Shown piece by piece: positions 1 to 6,224 of a DNA stretch of 14,519 bases. The DNA is taken from the NCBI GenBank assembly GCA_910579425.1, contig CAJTVL010000096.1, forward strand, positions 1-14,519, given 5' to 3'. Under the pieces are notes generated by a model. It made no database searches, had not been told where the DNA came from, and was given only the letters and a program-made list of their open reading frames with translations. A program made the position numbers and the translations under genes. The stretch is from an uncultured Lachnospiraceae bacterium (lineage in GTDB: Bacteria; Bacillota; Clostridia; Lachnospirales; Lachnospiraceae). Position 1 is the first letter of the stretch, and the number at the start of each line of letters is the position of its first letter.

Positions 1-232
1 TGCTGTAGAAATCAACTTCATATTGAAAACGTCCGTCATCAAATTCGAGCCGTGCGCGCAGAGCGGATGCTTCTGCTTCGCTCAAACCGGCATCTTTGAG
101 AGCGGCAATCTTTGCCTCTGCCTTGGTAATTAAAGTACTTTTGATTGCTGTTACAGTGGCGGCGATAATAACAACCACGATACAAATCACTATAATAATT
201 GCCTTCTTTGGTGTACTGAATAATTTTTTCAT
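1..232 (-). CDS. PepSY-domain membrane-anchored protein, 3' end cut by window edge
   Basis: Reading the minus strand from the ATG at 232 gives about 77 residues before the edge. The N-terminus is MKKLFSTPKKAIIIVICIVV, a short basic stretch followed by one hydrophobic segment (about residues 10-30), so the protein is probably anchored in the membrane with the rest outside the cell. After it comes an Ala/Glu-rich helix with a DAGLSEAEA motif and then a segment ending in FQYEVDFYS. This helix-then-strand pattern is typical of PepSY domains. The ATG is preceded by the purine-rich GGCGAGGA. The gene follows the two-component pair on the same strand after 74 nt that hold their own promoter. In Firmicutes, PepSY proteins often sit next to such systems and are thought to modulate proteases or sensing; that role is an inference here. 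The C-terminus is not visible. Confidence 0.72.
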   Translation of the reverse strand, partial: MKKLFSTPKKAIIIVICIVVVIIAATVTAIKSTLITKAEAKIAALKDAGLSEAEASALRARLEFDDGRFQYEVDFYS

Positions 233-264
233 ATCATCTGTCCTCGCCTTTCTGTTTTTAGATC

Positions 265-298
265 AGTATAATAGAAAAAGATTAGAAAAACGTTAGAA
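265..298 (-). promoter_or_regulatory. Three 11-nt direct repeats and -10 element before the PepSY gene
   Basis: On the minus strand TTCTAACGTTT (298-288), TTCTAATCTTT (287-277) and TTCTATTATAC (276-266) follow each other with no gap. The TTCTAA/T core therefore recurs every 11 nt. The last unit contains a -10-like sequence (TATTAT or TATACT, 273-265) about 33 nt upstream of the PepSY start codon. Tandem direct repeats with 11-nt spacing are the usual binding arrangement for OmpR/PhoB-type regulators, and the gene for such a regulator is two genes upstream. The periodicity is seen directly; binding by that regulator is inferred. Confidence 0.5.
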
Positions 299-306
299 TC
301 AGAAAA

Positions 307-1704
307 TTATACAGGAAACTTTACAGTAAATTTGCTTCCTTCCCCTACGGCAGAAAGAACTTCTACAGTTCCTCCGTGATATTTTGCTATATCCTTTACC
401 ATGGCAAGTCCAAGGCCGGCACCCTCACTGAACCGGGCAGCTTCTACCCGATAGAAACGCCTAAAAATTCTTTCTTGCTGTTCAACGGAAATCCCTATTC
501 CATTGTCCTCGACAGACAACAGAATGTCGCTGTCACATTTTAATCGGATGGAAATCCTGCCATCCTGCTTTCCATACCGGTAACCATTGCTTATCAGGTT
601 TGTAACCATTCTTGTGAGCAGCATGGCATTTCCCATCAAAAAGATATCCGGTTCGATCTCCCTCTCAAGCACAATATTTTTGCTTTTCAGGAGCGCCATA
701 TCCATACAAATATCCTGAACAAGTGTGCTGAAATCAACCATTTCTCTGGGATAACTATCCTTATTCTGCTCAAGGTGTGCAACACAAAGCATATCTTCAA
801 TCAGCTTCGACATTTTTCTTCCCTGTCGTTGAATCACCTTCAAAGCCGCCTCATATTCCTCCGGTGTTCTCGTATTCTCCAGCATGTATTCACACTGAGC
901 CATAATTACAGACATAGGCGTTCTGAGTTCATGGGAAGCATCGGAAGTAAACTGTTGTTCTAATTTAAACGCCTGATCCAAACGATTTATCATGTTGTCC
1001 AGCACATCTGCAAGCTGGTGAAGCTCATCCGTTCCACTGCCCAGGTGAATACGTTTATCTAAATCCTGTCCCTGACTAATCCGGGCCGCTGTCTGAGTAA
1101 TTTGGTGTATCGGCTTTAATGCCCTTCCGGCAATCCAGTAGCCGCCTATGACGGCCAGAAGCAAAAGAGCAGGAAGTGCAATTATGGAAAGCCGGACAAG
1201 CCATTGGAGCTGCTGTGTACCCTGATCCCGGGAAACCATTCCTCTCAGCCATAGCCCGTCAACACCATAACCGGAAAGCAGACGGTCGTATACATAATAG
1301 ACAGCCCTGTTCCATGTTACTTTCTTGACAATGCCGTCTGAAAAAGGGATTTCCATACCTGCCCTGACAGACGGATTTTCCCCATACAATAGCTTTCCTG
1401 TTTCCTGATAAAGGGAAGAATAAATTCCATTCACCTGATCCAGAAAATCATCATCTATTTCCAGATATCCGTCCGAATATTCAATATACTGGTCGCCTTG
1501 AAGCTCTTTCCTATAATTTTTTTCCTCGTAAAATTCAATTTCGTCCACATTTAATTCTACGATTTCAATTAAATTATCCTGTATGCTTTTCTGGGTGACT
1601 GAGTTGCTCACCCAGAAAATAATGCCAAATGTCACGGCAACAATAAATGCCATAATACCCGAGAACCATGCGGTTATTTTTACCCTGATTGATAGATTCT
1701 TCAT
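307..1704 (-). CDS. Membrane sensor histidine kinase (HAMP, HisKA, HATPase)
   Basis: This 465-residue protein is a classical two-component sensor. A first membrane helix (about 10-32) and a second (about 168-192) enclose an extracytoplasmic region of about 135 residues, rich in Asp, Glu and Tyr, with no sensor fold I can name. A HAMP linker follows (about 193-245). The dimerisation/phosphotransfer domain carries the H-box SDASHELRTP with the phosphorylated His at about 258. The ATPase domain shows an N-box Asn near 369-373, a G1 motif DNGIG (400-404) and a G2 motif GAGLGLAM (428-435). All catalytic landmarks are present, so it should be active and pass phosphate to the regulator encoded just upstream. 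Its ATG overlaps the regulator's stop codon in an ATGA arrangement, showing translational coupling. The signal is unknown; the adjacent PepSY protein suggests an envelope cue. Confidence 0.94.
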   Translation of the reverse strand: MKNLSIRVKITAWFSGIMAFIVAVTFGIIFWVSNSVTQKSIQDNLIEIVELNVDEIEFYEEKNYRKELQGDQYIEYSDGYLEIDDDFLDQVNGIYSSLYQETGKLLYGENPSVRAGMEIPFSDGIVKKVTWNRAVYYVYDRLLSGYGVDGLWLRGMVSRDQGTQQLQWLVRLSIIALPALLLLAVIGGYWIAGRALKPIHQITQTAARISQGQDLDKRIHLGSGTDELHQLADVLDNMINRLDQAFKLEQQFTSDASHELRTPMSVIMAQCEYMLENTRTPEEYEAALKVIQRQGRKMSKLIEDMLCVAHLEQNKDSYPREMVDFSTLVQDICMDMALLKSKNIVLEREIEPDIFLMGNAMLLTRMVTNLISNGYRYGKQDGRISIRLKCDSDILLSVEDNGIGISVEQQERIFRRFYRVEAARFSEGAGLGLAMVKDIAKYHGGTVEVLSAVGEGSKFTVKFPV

Positions 1705-2375
1705 ACTTTTTTCTCTATCATATATCCATATCCCCTTATCGTATGAATGAGTTTGTCCTGACAGTTCCCATCGATCTTTTTCCGGAGATAGCTGATATAA
1801 ACGTCCACAACATTTGTTCCGCCTTCATATTCAAAATTCCAGATATGATTTTCAATTTTTTCCCTTGACAGTACAATCCCTTTGTTCAGCATAAGATATT
1901 CCAGGAGGTTATACTCTTTTGCGGAAAGCATGATTTCATTTTCTCCTCTTTTTACAGCATGAGAGCCTGTATCCAATGTCAAATCCCCAACCTGAAGTAT
2001 GTTAGCAGTTATGTTGAATTGCTTCCTTGTCATTGCTCGGATGCGTGCGGTAAGTTCTTCTAAAGAGAACGGCTTGATTAAATAGTCGTCAGCTCCGCTG
2101 TCAAGTCCTTTAACTCTGTCCGCAACAGAATCCTTTGCTGTCAGAAACAGCACAGGCGCAGATTTTCCCGTATTTTTTATATGGCACAGAACTCCGAATC
2201 CATCTATCTTTGGCATCATGATATCCAGAATCACTGCATCATAGTCCGCCATTTCCAGAAAATCTATGGCTTCGCTGCCGTTATAACAGCTGTCAACAGA
2301 GTAGCCATCCGAGGTAAGTTTCCGAGTGATGATCTGGTTTAAGTCGGCTTCATCCTCAGCTAATAAAATACGCAT
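1701..2375 (-). CDS. OmpR/PhoB-family response regulator
   Basis: The 224-residue protein has a receiver domain (1-120) and a C-terminal winged-helix DNA-binding domain (about 125-222). Receiver landmarks are the acidic pocket at E7/D8, phospho-acceptor D51 in VILDIMMPKIDG, T79 in FLTAKD and K101 in LIKPFS. The effector domain shows the OmpR-type hallmarks LSAKEYNLLEYL, NVVDVYISYLRKKID and the terminal HTIRGYGYMIE. The frame is open 17 codons further upstream, to 2426. I chose the start at 2375 because AAGGAG lies just ahead of it, the family normally begins with M-(R/K)-ILL-x-EDE, and the predicted promoter lies inside the upstream extension. It is the first gene of the minus-strand unit and is translationally coupled to its kinase. 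Likely targets are its own operon and the repeats ahead of the PepSY gene. Confidence 0.94.
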   Translation of the reverse strand: MRILLAEDEADLNQIITRKLTSDGYSVDSCYNGSEAIDFLEMADYDAVILDIMMPKIDGFGVLCHIKNTGKSAPVLFLTAKDSVADRVKGLDSGADDYLIKPFSLEELTARIRAMTRKQFNITANILQVGDLTLDTGSHAVKRGENEIMLSAKEYNLLEYLMLNKGIVLSREKIENHIWNFEYEGGTNVVDVYISYLRKKIDGNCQDKLIHTIRGYGYMIEKKV

Positions 2376-2397
2376 AGTCCTCAGCTCCTTTTCGCTT

Positions 2398-2426
2398 AAT
2401 ATAGCATATGCTATTCTGTTTTTCAA
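2398..2426 (-). promoter_or_regulatory. Promoter of the two-component operon, with overlapping palindrome
   Basis: On the minus strand a -35 TTGAAA (2426-2421) is separated by exactly 17 nt from a -10 TATATT (2403-2398), which carries an extended TG one base upstream. The predicted transcript starts about 15-20 nt before the regulator's ATG at 2375. A perfect 14-nt palindrome, ATAGCATATGCTAT (2401-2414), covers the end of the spacer and half of the -10. It is well placed to be a repressor or autoregulator site. The promoter call is firm for a by-eye call; the operator role is an inference. Confidence 0.6.
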
Positions 2427-2568
2427 ACTTAATATTCATTGTGAGGGATGTGTGTGCAACATTGCGGCGTCCTTGGAAAAGATATCTGAACATCCTCTTA
2501 CGGTTCTTTCCCTGTCCAGGCAAAATCATGAGAGCCTGCTGGTAAAGAAAGGGATTAACCATTATCAC
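2427..2568 (-). pseudogene. Vestige of a divergent HxlR gene start, fused to unrecognised sequence
   Basis: The block from the flavin-reductase operator towards the left matches the corresponding block at 13925-13960, where it leads into the start codon of an HxlR-family gene. At the homologous position here the codon is GTG (2568-2566) followed by ATA. Then the similarity stops: the next bases do not encode the HxlR N-terminus and the ribosome binding site is degraded. A frame stays open for 70 codons into the response-regulator gene, but its product resembles nothing I recognise. I read it as the scar left when the regulator of this copy was deleted. Confidence 0.35.
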
Positions 2569-2591
2569 TTTTGCACTTTCCTTTAGAATAG

Positions 2592-2641
2592 TATCTTACA
2601 TATAAGATAGTACTTGTATTTTTTTCACTGCTGGTTACAAT
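2592..2641 (+). promoter_or_regulatory. HxlR-type operator and promoter of the intact flavin reductase gene
   Basis: The inverted repeat TATCTTA-CATA-TAAGATA (2592-2609) has perfect 7-nt arms. It is followed by a -35-like TTGTAT (2614-2619) and a -10-like TACAAT (2636-2641) with a 16-nt spacer. The same block recurs at 13951-13968 directly beside an intact HxlR-family gene. Short inverted repeats just upstream of a divergently transcribed oxidoreductase are the usual HxlR target arrangement. The repeat is seen directly; binding by the distant HxlR protein is inferred. Confidence 0.55.
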
Positions 2642-2694
2642 AAAAATAAGGGCACAGGCTCTGTCAATCATATTATAGAAATGAGGTAATTACA

Positions 2695-3261
2695 ATGAGA
2701 AAGAAACTCAGTATCACAGAGGGTATATTCCCAATGCCGGTTTTAATGGTGGCAGCCTACAATGAAGACGGCAGCGTAAACGTTATGAATGCCGCATGGG
2801 GAACCATGCAGGAAAGAGGAAATGTAGCTCTCAATTTAACGGAGTCGCACAAAACGGTAAAAAATATCAAGGCAAGGGGAGCTTTTACAGTGAGCATTGC
2901 GGATGCCGGCCATGTTGTGGAGGCGGATTATTTTGGCGTTGAATCCGGCAACAGGGTTGCCGATAAATTTGAAAACAGTGGTCTTACTGCCAGTAGATCG
3001 GATATTGTGGATGCACCGGTTATCAATGAATTTCCTCTTTGCCTGGAGTGCGAGTTTATCGAGTATCAGGACAATAAATATGGATGCGGAGTGATCGGTA
3101 AAGTGGTAAATGTCACGGCAGACGAAAGCGTTATGGTTGGTGACAGAGTAGATATGTCACTGGTGAACGCCATCGCCTTTGATCCGTATACGCATGGATA
3201 TTATAAAGTGACGGAAAGGGTAGGAGAGGCATTCAAAGACGGGTTATCCCTGAAAAAGTAA
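2695..3261 (+). CDS. Flavin reductase-like protein (FMN-binding split barrel), intact copy
   Basis: This 188-residue cytoplasmic protein matches the flavin reductase-like family of FMN-binding split-barrel proteins. Features are the N-terminal MPVLMVAAYNEDGSVNVMNA strand pair, then WGTMQERG, the SHKTVKNIKARGAFTVSIAD segment that usually contacts the flavin phosphate, and the C-terminal VIGKVVNV strand. The family reduces or binds FMN with NAD(P)H, and members are often switched on by electrophile or redox stress. The start is supported by GAGGTAA seven bases upstream. The gene has its own promoter and HxlR-type operator, and no obvious terminator follows. A second copy, about 95% identical in protein but truncated at both ends, lies at 14038-14472; comparison with it confirms that this one is the complete gene. 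The physiological substrate cannot be read from sequence. Confidence 0.86.
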   Translation: MRKKLSITEGIFPMPVLMVAAYNEDGSVNVMNAAWGTMQERGNVALNLTESHKTVKNIKARGAFTVSIADAGHVVEADYFGVESGNRVADKFENSGLTASRSDIVDAPVINEFPLCLECEFIEYQDNKYGCGVIGKVVNVTADESVMVGDRVDMSLVNAIAFDPYTHGYYKVTERVGEAFKDGLSLKK

Positions 3262-3377
3262 CGCGGCCGTAAATAAAATAGTTGGATAGTGCCAGAGCCG
3301 ATGTACTATAAAAAGGAGCAGGAATTGCCTAAAACTTCCAGAGTAAAGATAATTTATAGCAGAAACCAAAACAGGTA

Positions 3378-3406
3378 TTGACAGTACTGGAATGAAAAAC
3401 GATAAT
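3378..3406 (+). promoter_or_regulatory. Promoter of the LacI-family regulator
   Basis: A consensus -35 TTGACA (3378-3383), a 17-nt spacer and a -10 GATAAT (3401-3406) predict a start near 3413, about 40 nt before the ATG. No copy of the GTTTAACGTTAAAC palindrome is present here, so autoregulation through that site is not indicated. The 115 nt between the flavin reductase and this promoter hold nothing else I can name. Confidence 0.65.
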
Positions 3407-3452
3407 AAACAAATATAACATAATTGGATTTCATAAAAAAGGATAACTGGAA

Positions 3453-4487
3453 ATGGTTACTGTAAAGGAAATTGCCAGAGAGTGTAAGGTTTCGCCTACT
3501 ACGGTTTCGAATATTCTGAATGGAAAGCCCAAAGTCAGTGAGGAAACCAGACAGAGGGTGTTGGAGGCAGTGGATAAAATGGGCTATAGGCCTAATTATA
3601 TCGCTCAGGGGCTGCGCAATCGCAAGACAAAGACAATCGGGATCATAGCGGAGGATATTGCGCAGTTTAGCACACCGGAAATTCTGGATGGGATCATGAG
3701 CCGCTGTGAGGAGAAGGGGTATCGGGTGGTGGTAAAGAATCTGCGTCTGTATGCCAGATGGAGCGATTCCTGGTTTGACAATGAAATCAGATACCATTCG
3801 ATCCTGGATCCTACGCTGAAGGAGTTGGAGTCCATAAGGGTGGACGGCATCATATATATTGCGGGTCATGCCAGGATTGTACATTGCTTTCCGGAAGGGT
3901 TTCACACGCCTGCGGTGATGGCTTATGCTTTTTCGGATAATAAAAGGGTGCCTTCGGTGGCGATAGAAGATCAGGAATCTGCCTGTGAGATGATCCGCTA
4001 TCTGATGTCCAAAGGGCACAGTAGGATCGGGGTGATAGCAGGAAAGGAAAATAATATCCATACGCAGCAGAGAGTGCTGGGATACCGGAAAATCCTGCGT
4101 GAAAATAACATTCCTTTTCATCCCGCCTGGGTCAGATATACGGACTGGGAGAAGGCGGGTGCCTATCTGGAAGCAAAGGAACTGCTGAAAGAGGATGTAA
4201 CGGCGATTTTCTGTCTGGCTGACCGGATGGCCGGAGGGGTCTATTTGCGTCTGGATGAAATGGGGCTCAGGGCAGGGAGGGATATTGCGGTAGCCGGTTT
4301 TGACAATCAGGATATTGCAGAATTTTTTGTCCCGGGGCTGACCACCATGGCGCTTCCACTGCGGGAAATAGGCAGCGTGTCGGCAGATTATCTGTTAAGG
4401 CAGATGGATGGCACAGAGGGGGAAATTCCGGAGAAGACCCTGATTCCCTGTACCTTTATAGAGAGTGAATCTGTTCATGAGATTTAA
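3453..4487 (+). CDS. LacI/GalR-family transcriptional regulator
   Basis: The 344-residue protein has the full family layout. The N-terminal helix-turn-helix is VTVKEIARECKVSPTTVSN (2-20), followed by the hinge helix region (about 45-58, RPNYIAQGLRNRKT). A periplasmic-binding-like effector domain (about 61-340) contains VDGIIYIAG, the AIFCLADRMAGG segment and VAGFDNQDIAEFFVPGLTT, the last being the usual sugar-pocket and dimerisation region. The start is supported by AAAAGGAT about eight bases upstream. A strong terminator isolates the gene from the esterase downstream. Two identical palindromes with the central CG typical of this family sit beside the promoters of the esterase/GH43 operon and the transporter operon. 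The simplest model is a repressor of both that is released by an imported or processed sugar; the inducer is unknown. Confidence 0.93.
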   Translation: MVTVKEIARECKVSPTTVSNILNGKPKVSEETRQRVLEAVDKMGYRPNYIAQGLRNRKTKTIGIIAEDIAQFSTPEILDGIMSRCEEKGYRVVVKNLRLYARWSDSWFDNEIRYHSILDPTLKELESIRVDGIIYIAGHARIVHCFPEGFHTPAVMAYAFSDNKRVPSVAIEDQESACEMIRYLMSKGHSRIGVIAGKENNIHTQQRVLGYRKILRENNIPFHPAWVRYTDWEKAGAYLEAKELLKEDVTAIFCLADRMAGGVYLRLDEMGLRAGRDIAVAGFDNQDIAEFFVPGLTTMALPLREIGSVSADYLLRQMDGTEGEIPEKTLIPCTFIESESVHEI

Positions 4488-4489
4488 AT

Positions 4490-4538
4490 ATACCGGCTGT
4501 TACTGCCTGCTTTCAAGGCAGTAACAGCCGGTATTTTT
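4490..4538 (+). terminator. Rho-independent terminator after the LacI gene
   Basis: A perfect 19-bp stem is formed by ATACCGGCTGTTACTGCCT (4490-4508) and its complement (4516-4534), with a 7-nt loop and a T run at 4534-4538. It begins two bases after the stop codon. Its strength suggests the regulator is insulated from the operon it controls. The stem is symmetric enough to work in the opposite direction too, but no converging gene is present. Confidence 0.93.
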
Positions 4539-4542
4539 ATAG

Positions 4543-4572
4543 TTGACAGAAAATTTGTACAGGATATATAAT
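4543..4572 (+). promoter_or_regulatory. Promoter of the esterase/GH43 operon
   Basis: A consensus -35 TTGACA (4543-4548) and a consensus -10 TATAAT (4567-4572) are separated by 18 nt; TATATA at 4565-4570 would give 16 nt. The predicted start is near 4579, immediately before the operator palindrome. Confidence 0.75.
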
Positions 4573-4581
4573 TTTTATTAT

Positions 4582-4595
4582 GTTTAACGTTAAAC
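4582..4595 (+). promoter_or_regulatory. LacI-family operator, copy 1
   Basis: GTTTAACGTTAAAC is a perfect 14-nt palindrome with the central CG typical of LacI/GalR sites. The flanking T and A extend the symmetry to 16 nt. It begins a few bases after the predicted transcription start, where a bound repressor would block initiation or early elongation. The identical 14-mer occurs at 7832-7845 in the same relation to the transporter promoter. The gene for a LacI-family protein ends 95 nt upstream. Confidence 0.85.
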
Positions 4596-4631
4596 AAAAG
4601 CGAGAAGAGGGAAACAAGGAAAGGAGCGGAT

Positions 4632-6224
4632 ATGTTAAGAAAGGTACAGACAGAAAACGGCTGGGTCAGGGGAATCGAAGCGGCAGATCCCAGGATCACG
4701 GCTTTTAAGGGGATCCCTTTTGCGGCTCCTCCGGTAGGCCTAAACAGGTGGCGTTCACCCCAGCCCTGCAAAAACTGGGAAGGGGTACGGGACGCTTCCC
4801 GTTTTGCCCCCATAGCAGTTCAGGACACCCCGGGACTTGGGGAGGATATCTATTGCCGGGAGTGGCATGTGGATCCCGAGACGCCCATGGATGAGGACTG
4901 CCTGTATTTGAACGTATGGACAGGGGCAAAGGGGGCGGAGGAAAAGCTGCCGGTACTGATATGGTTTTATGGAGGAGCCCTGCAGTGGGGATACCCTTCC
5001 GAGATGGAGTTTGACGGGGAGAGACTGGCCCGTCGGGGGATTGTGGTGGTGACAGTGAATTACCGCATTAATGTGTTTGGTTTTATGTCACATCCTCAGC
5101 TTACCCGGGAGCAGCCCGATGCGCCTGCTAATTTTGGAAGCCTTGATCAGCAGGCAGGGATCAGGTGGGTGATCCGAAATATCGGGGCCTTTGGCGGTGA
5201 TCCGGATAATGTCACGATCGCCGGTCAGTCCGCAGGCGGGGGAAGTGTGCTGAGCCAGATGGCCTGCCCCGGAAATGCAGGGCTTTTTGGACGTGCGGTG
5301 ATTATGAGCGGAATGATCAGAAGCCCTTACGGGGAGCGTTCCTTAGGTACGCCAAAGCCTCTTTCGGAGGCGGAGGAAAACGGAGTGAAATTCCTTGATT
5401 TCCTGGGGGTGTCTACTCTGGACGAAGCCAGGAAGCTGGACGCCTTTTTTATTCGGGATAAATATGCGGAGTATGTTAAAAATGCTCCCCGCATGGCTGC
5501 GGTACTGGATGGGCGTTTTTGTGTGGGTGACCCATTGGCGCTTTTCCTTCAGGGAAAGTGTGCGGATGTGTCGGTGATGGCAGGCAATACAGTGGACGAA
5601 TTCCCCTCCGCTTTATACGCAAAATCCAAAAAGGAGCTGGAGAAAAAGGCCAGAAGCATTTTCGGAAGCCGATCAGGAGAATACCTGGAGCTGTTAGACA
5701 GGCAGGAAACAGAGTCAGAAGCTGCAGAGGCTGGAAACGGTTCCAAAACAGTAGAGTACGGGAAGGTCAGCGGGTTGGAATGTACCATAAAAGGGGTATT
5801 CGGCAAGCGGAAGGAGGCCGGCAGCCGACAGAATTACTATTATTACAAATTTGCCCCGGATATTCCCGGATGGGATAAGCCCGGATGCTTTCATTCAGTC
5901 GATCTGTGGTTTTTCTTTGAGACCCTGGCCAAATGCTGGCGGCCTTTTACAGGCAGGCACTACGACCTTGCCAGGCAGATGTGCAATTATTGGGCTAATT
6001 TTATCAAAACAGGCGATCCCAACGGGGCTGACGCAGATGGAACACCGATGCCGGGATGGGAGCCCTATACGAGGGAGACGTCTGCGGAGATGGTCTTTGC
6101 TTCCGGCGGGGCACAGCCTGGCAGAAAGGAATCCCCTTTGGTCAGATTTTTGAGCGGTCAGGCAGTGAGAGAGATGGAGAAGAATAAGTGCGAGGAGGAA
6201 AACAATGAAGAAGCAGGCGTTTAA
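4632..6224 (+). CDS. Type-B carboxylesterase (alpha/beta hydrolase), cytoplasmic
   Basis: The 530-residue protein has the signatures of the carboxylesterase type B family. These are the N-terminal FKGIPFAAPPVG, EDCLYLNVW (88-96), an oxyanion segment YGGA (113-116), the nucleophile elbow GQSAGG with Ser200, a probable acid Glu323 in NTVDEF, and the catalytic His421 in CFHSVDLW. The triad is complete, so it should hydrolyse ester bonds. It has no signal peptide and should act inside the cell. Residues about 355-400 form a charged stretch (rich in Glu, Lys and Gly) that looks like an insertion. AAAGGAG precedes the ATG. The gene is first in an operon with a GH43 enzyme, overlapping it by 20 nt, which suggests removal of acetyl or other acyl groups from imported plant oligosaccharides. 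The exact ester is unknown. Confidence 0.9.
   Translation: MLRKVQTENGWVRGIEAADPRITAFKGIPFAAPPVGLNRWRSPQPCKNWEGVRDASRFAPIAVQDTPGLGEDIYCREWHVDPETPMDEDCLYLNVWTGAKGAEEKLPVLIWFYGGALQWGYPSEMEFDGERLARRGIVVVTVNYRINVFGFMSHPQLTREQPDAPANFGSLDQQAGIRWVIRNIGAFGGDPDNVTIAGQSAGGGSVLSQMACPGNAGLFGRAVIMSGMIRSPYGERSLGTPKPLSEAEENGVKFLDFLGVSTLDEARKLDAFFIRDKYAEYVKNAPRMAAVLDGRFCVGDPLALFLQGKCADVSVMAGNTVDEFPSALYAKSKKELEKKARSIFGSRSGEYLELLDRQETESEAAEAGNGSKTVEYGKVSGLECTIKGVFGKRKEAGSRQNYYYYKFAPDIPGWDKPGCFHSVDLWFFFETLAKCWRPFTGRHYDLARQMCNYWANFIKTGDPNGADADGTPMPGWEPYTRETSAEMVFASGGAQPGRKESPLVRFLSGQAVREMEKNKCEEENNEEAGV

Noticed and set aside
96..296. Plus-strand open frame of 66 codons with a hydrophobic product
   Set aside because: It is antisense to the PepSY gene and its promoter; the minus-strand frame has a ribosome binding site and recognisable domain.
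2376..2426. Longer 241-residue version of the response regulator
   Set aside because: The extension overlaps the predicted promoter, lacks a ribosome binding site and does not match the family start.
3320..3380. Possible short ORF with a TTG start after AAGGAG near 3313
   Set aside because: Only about 18 codons, unrecognised product, and it runs into the LacI promoter.
3354..4121. Long minus-strand open frame (255 codons) opposite the LacI gene
   Set aside because: The product has no recognisable pattern, there is no ribosome binding site, and the plus strand encodes a complete LacI-family protein.
4582..4595. Palindrome considered as a catabolite-repression (cre/CcpA) site
   Set aside because: It shares the central CG, but the outer bases do not fit the cre consensus, and the exact repeat next to a local LacI gene favours the local regulator.
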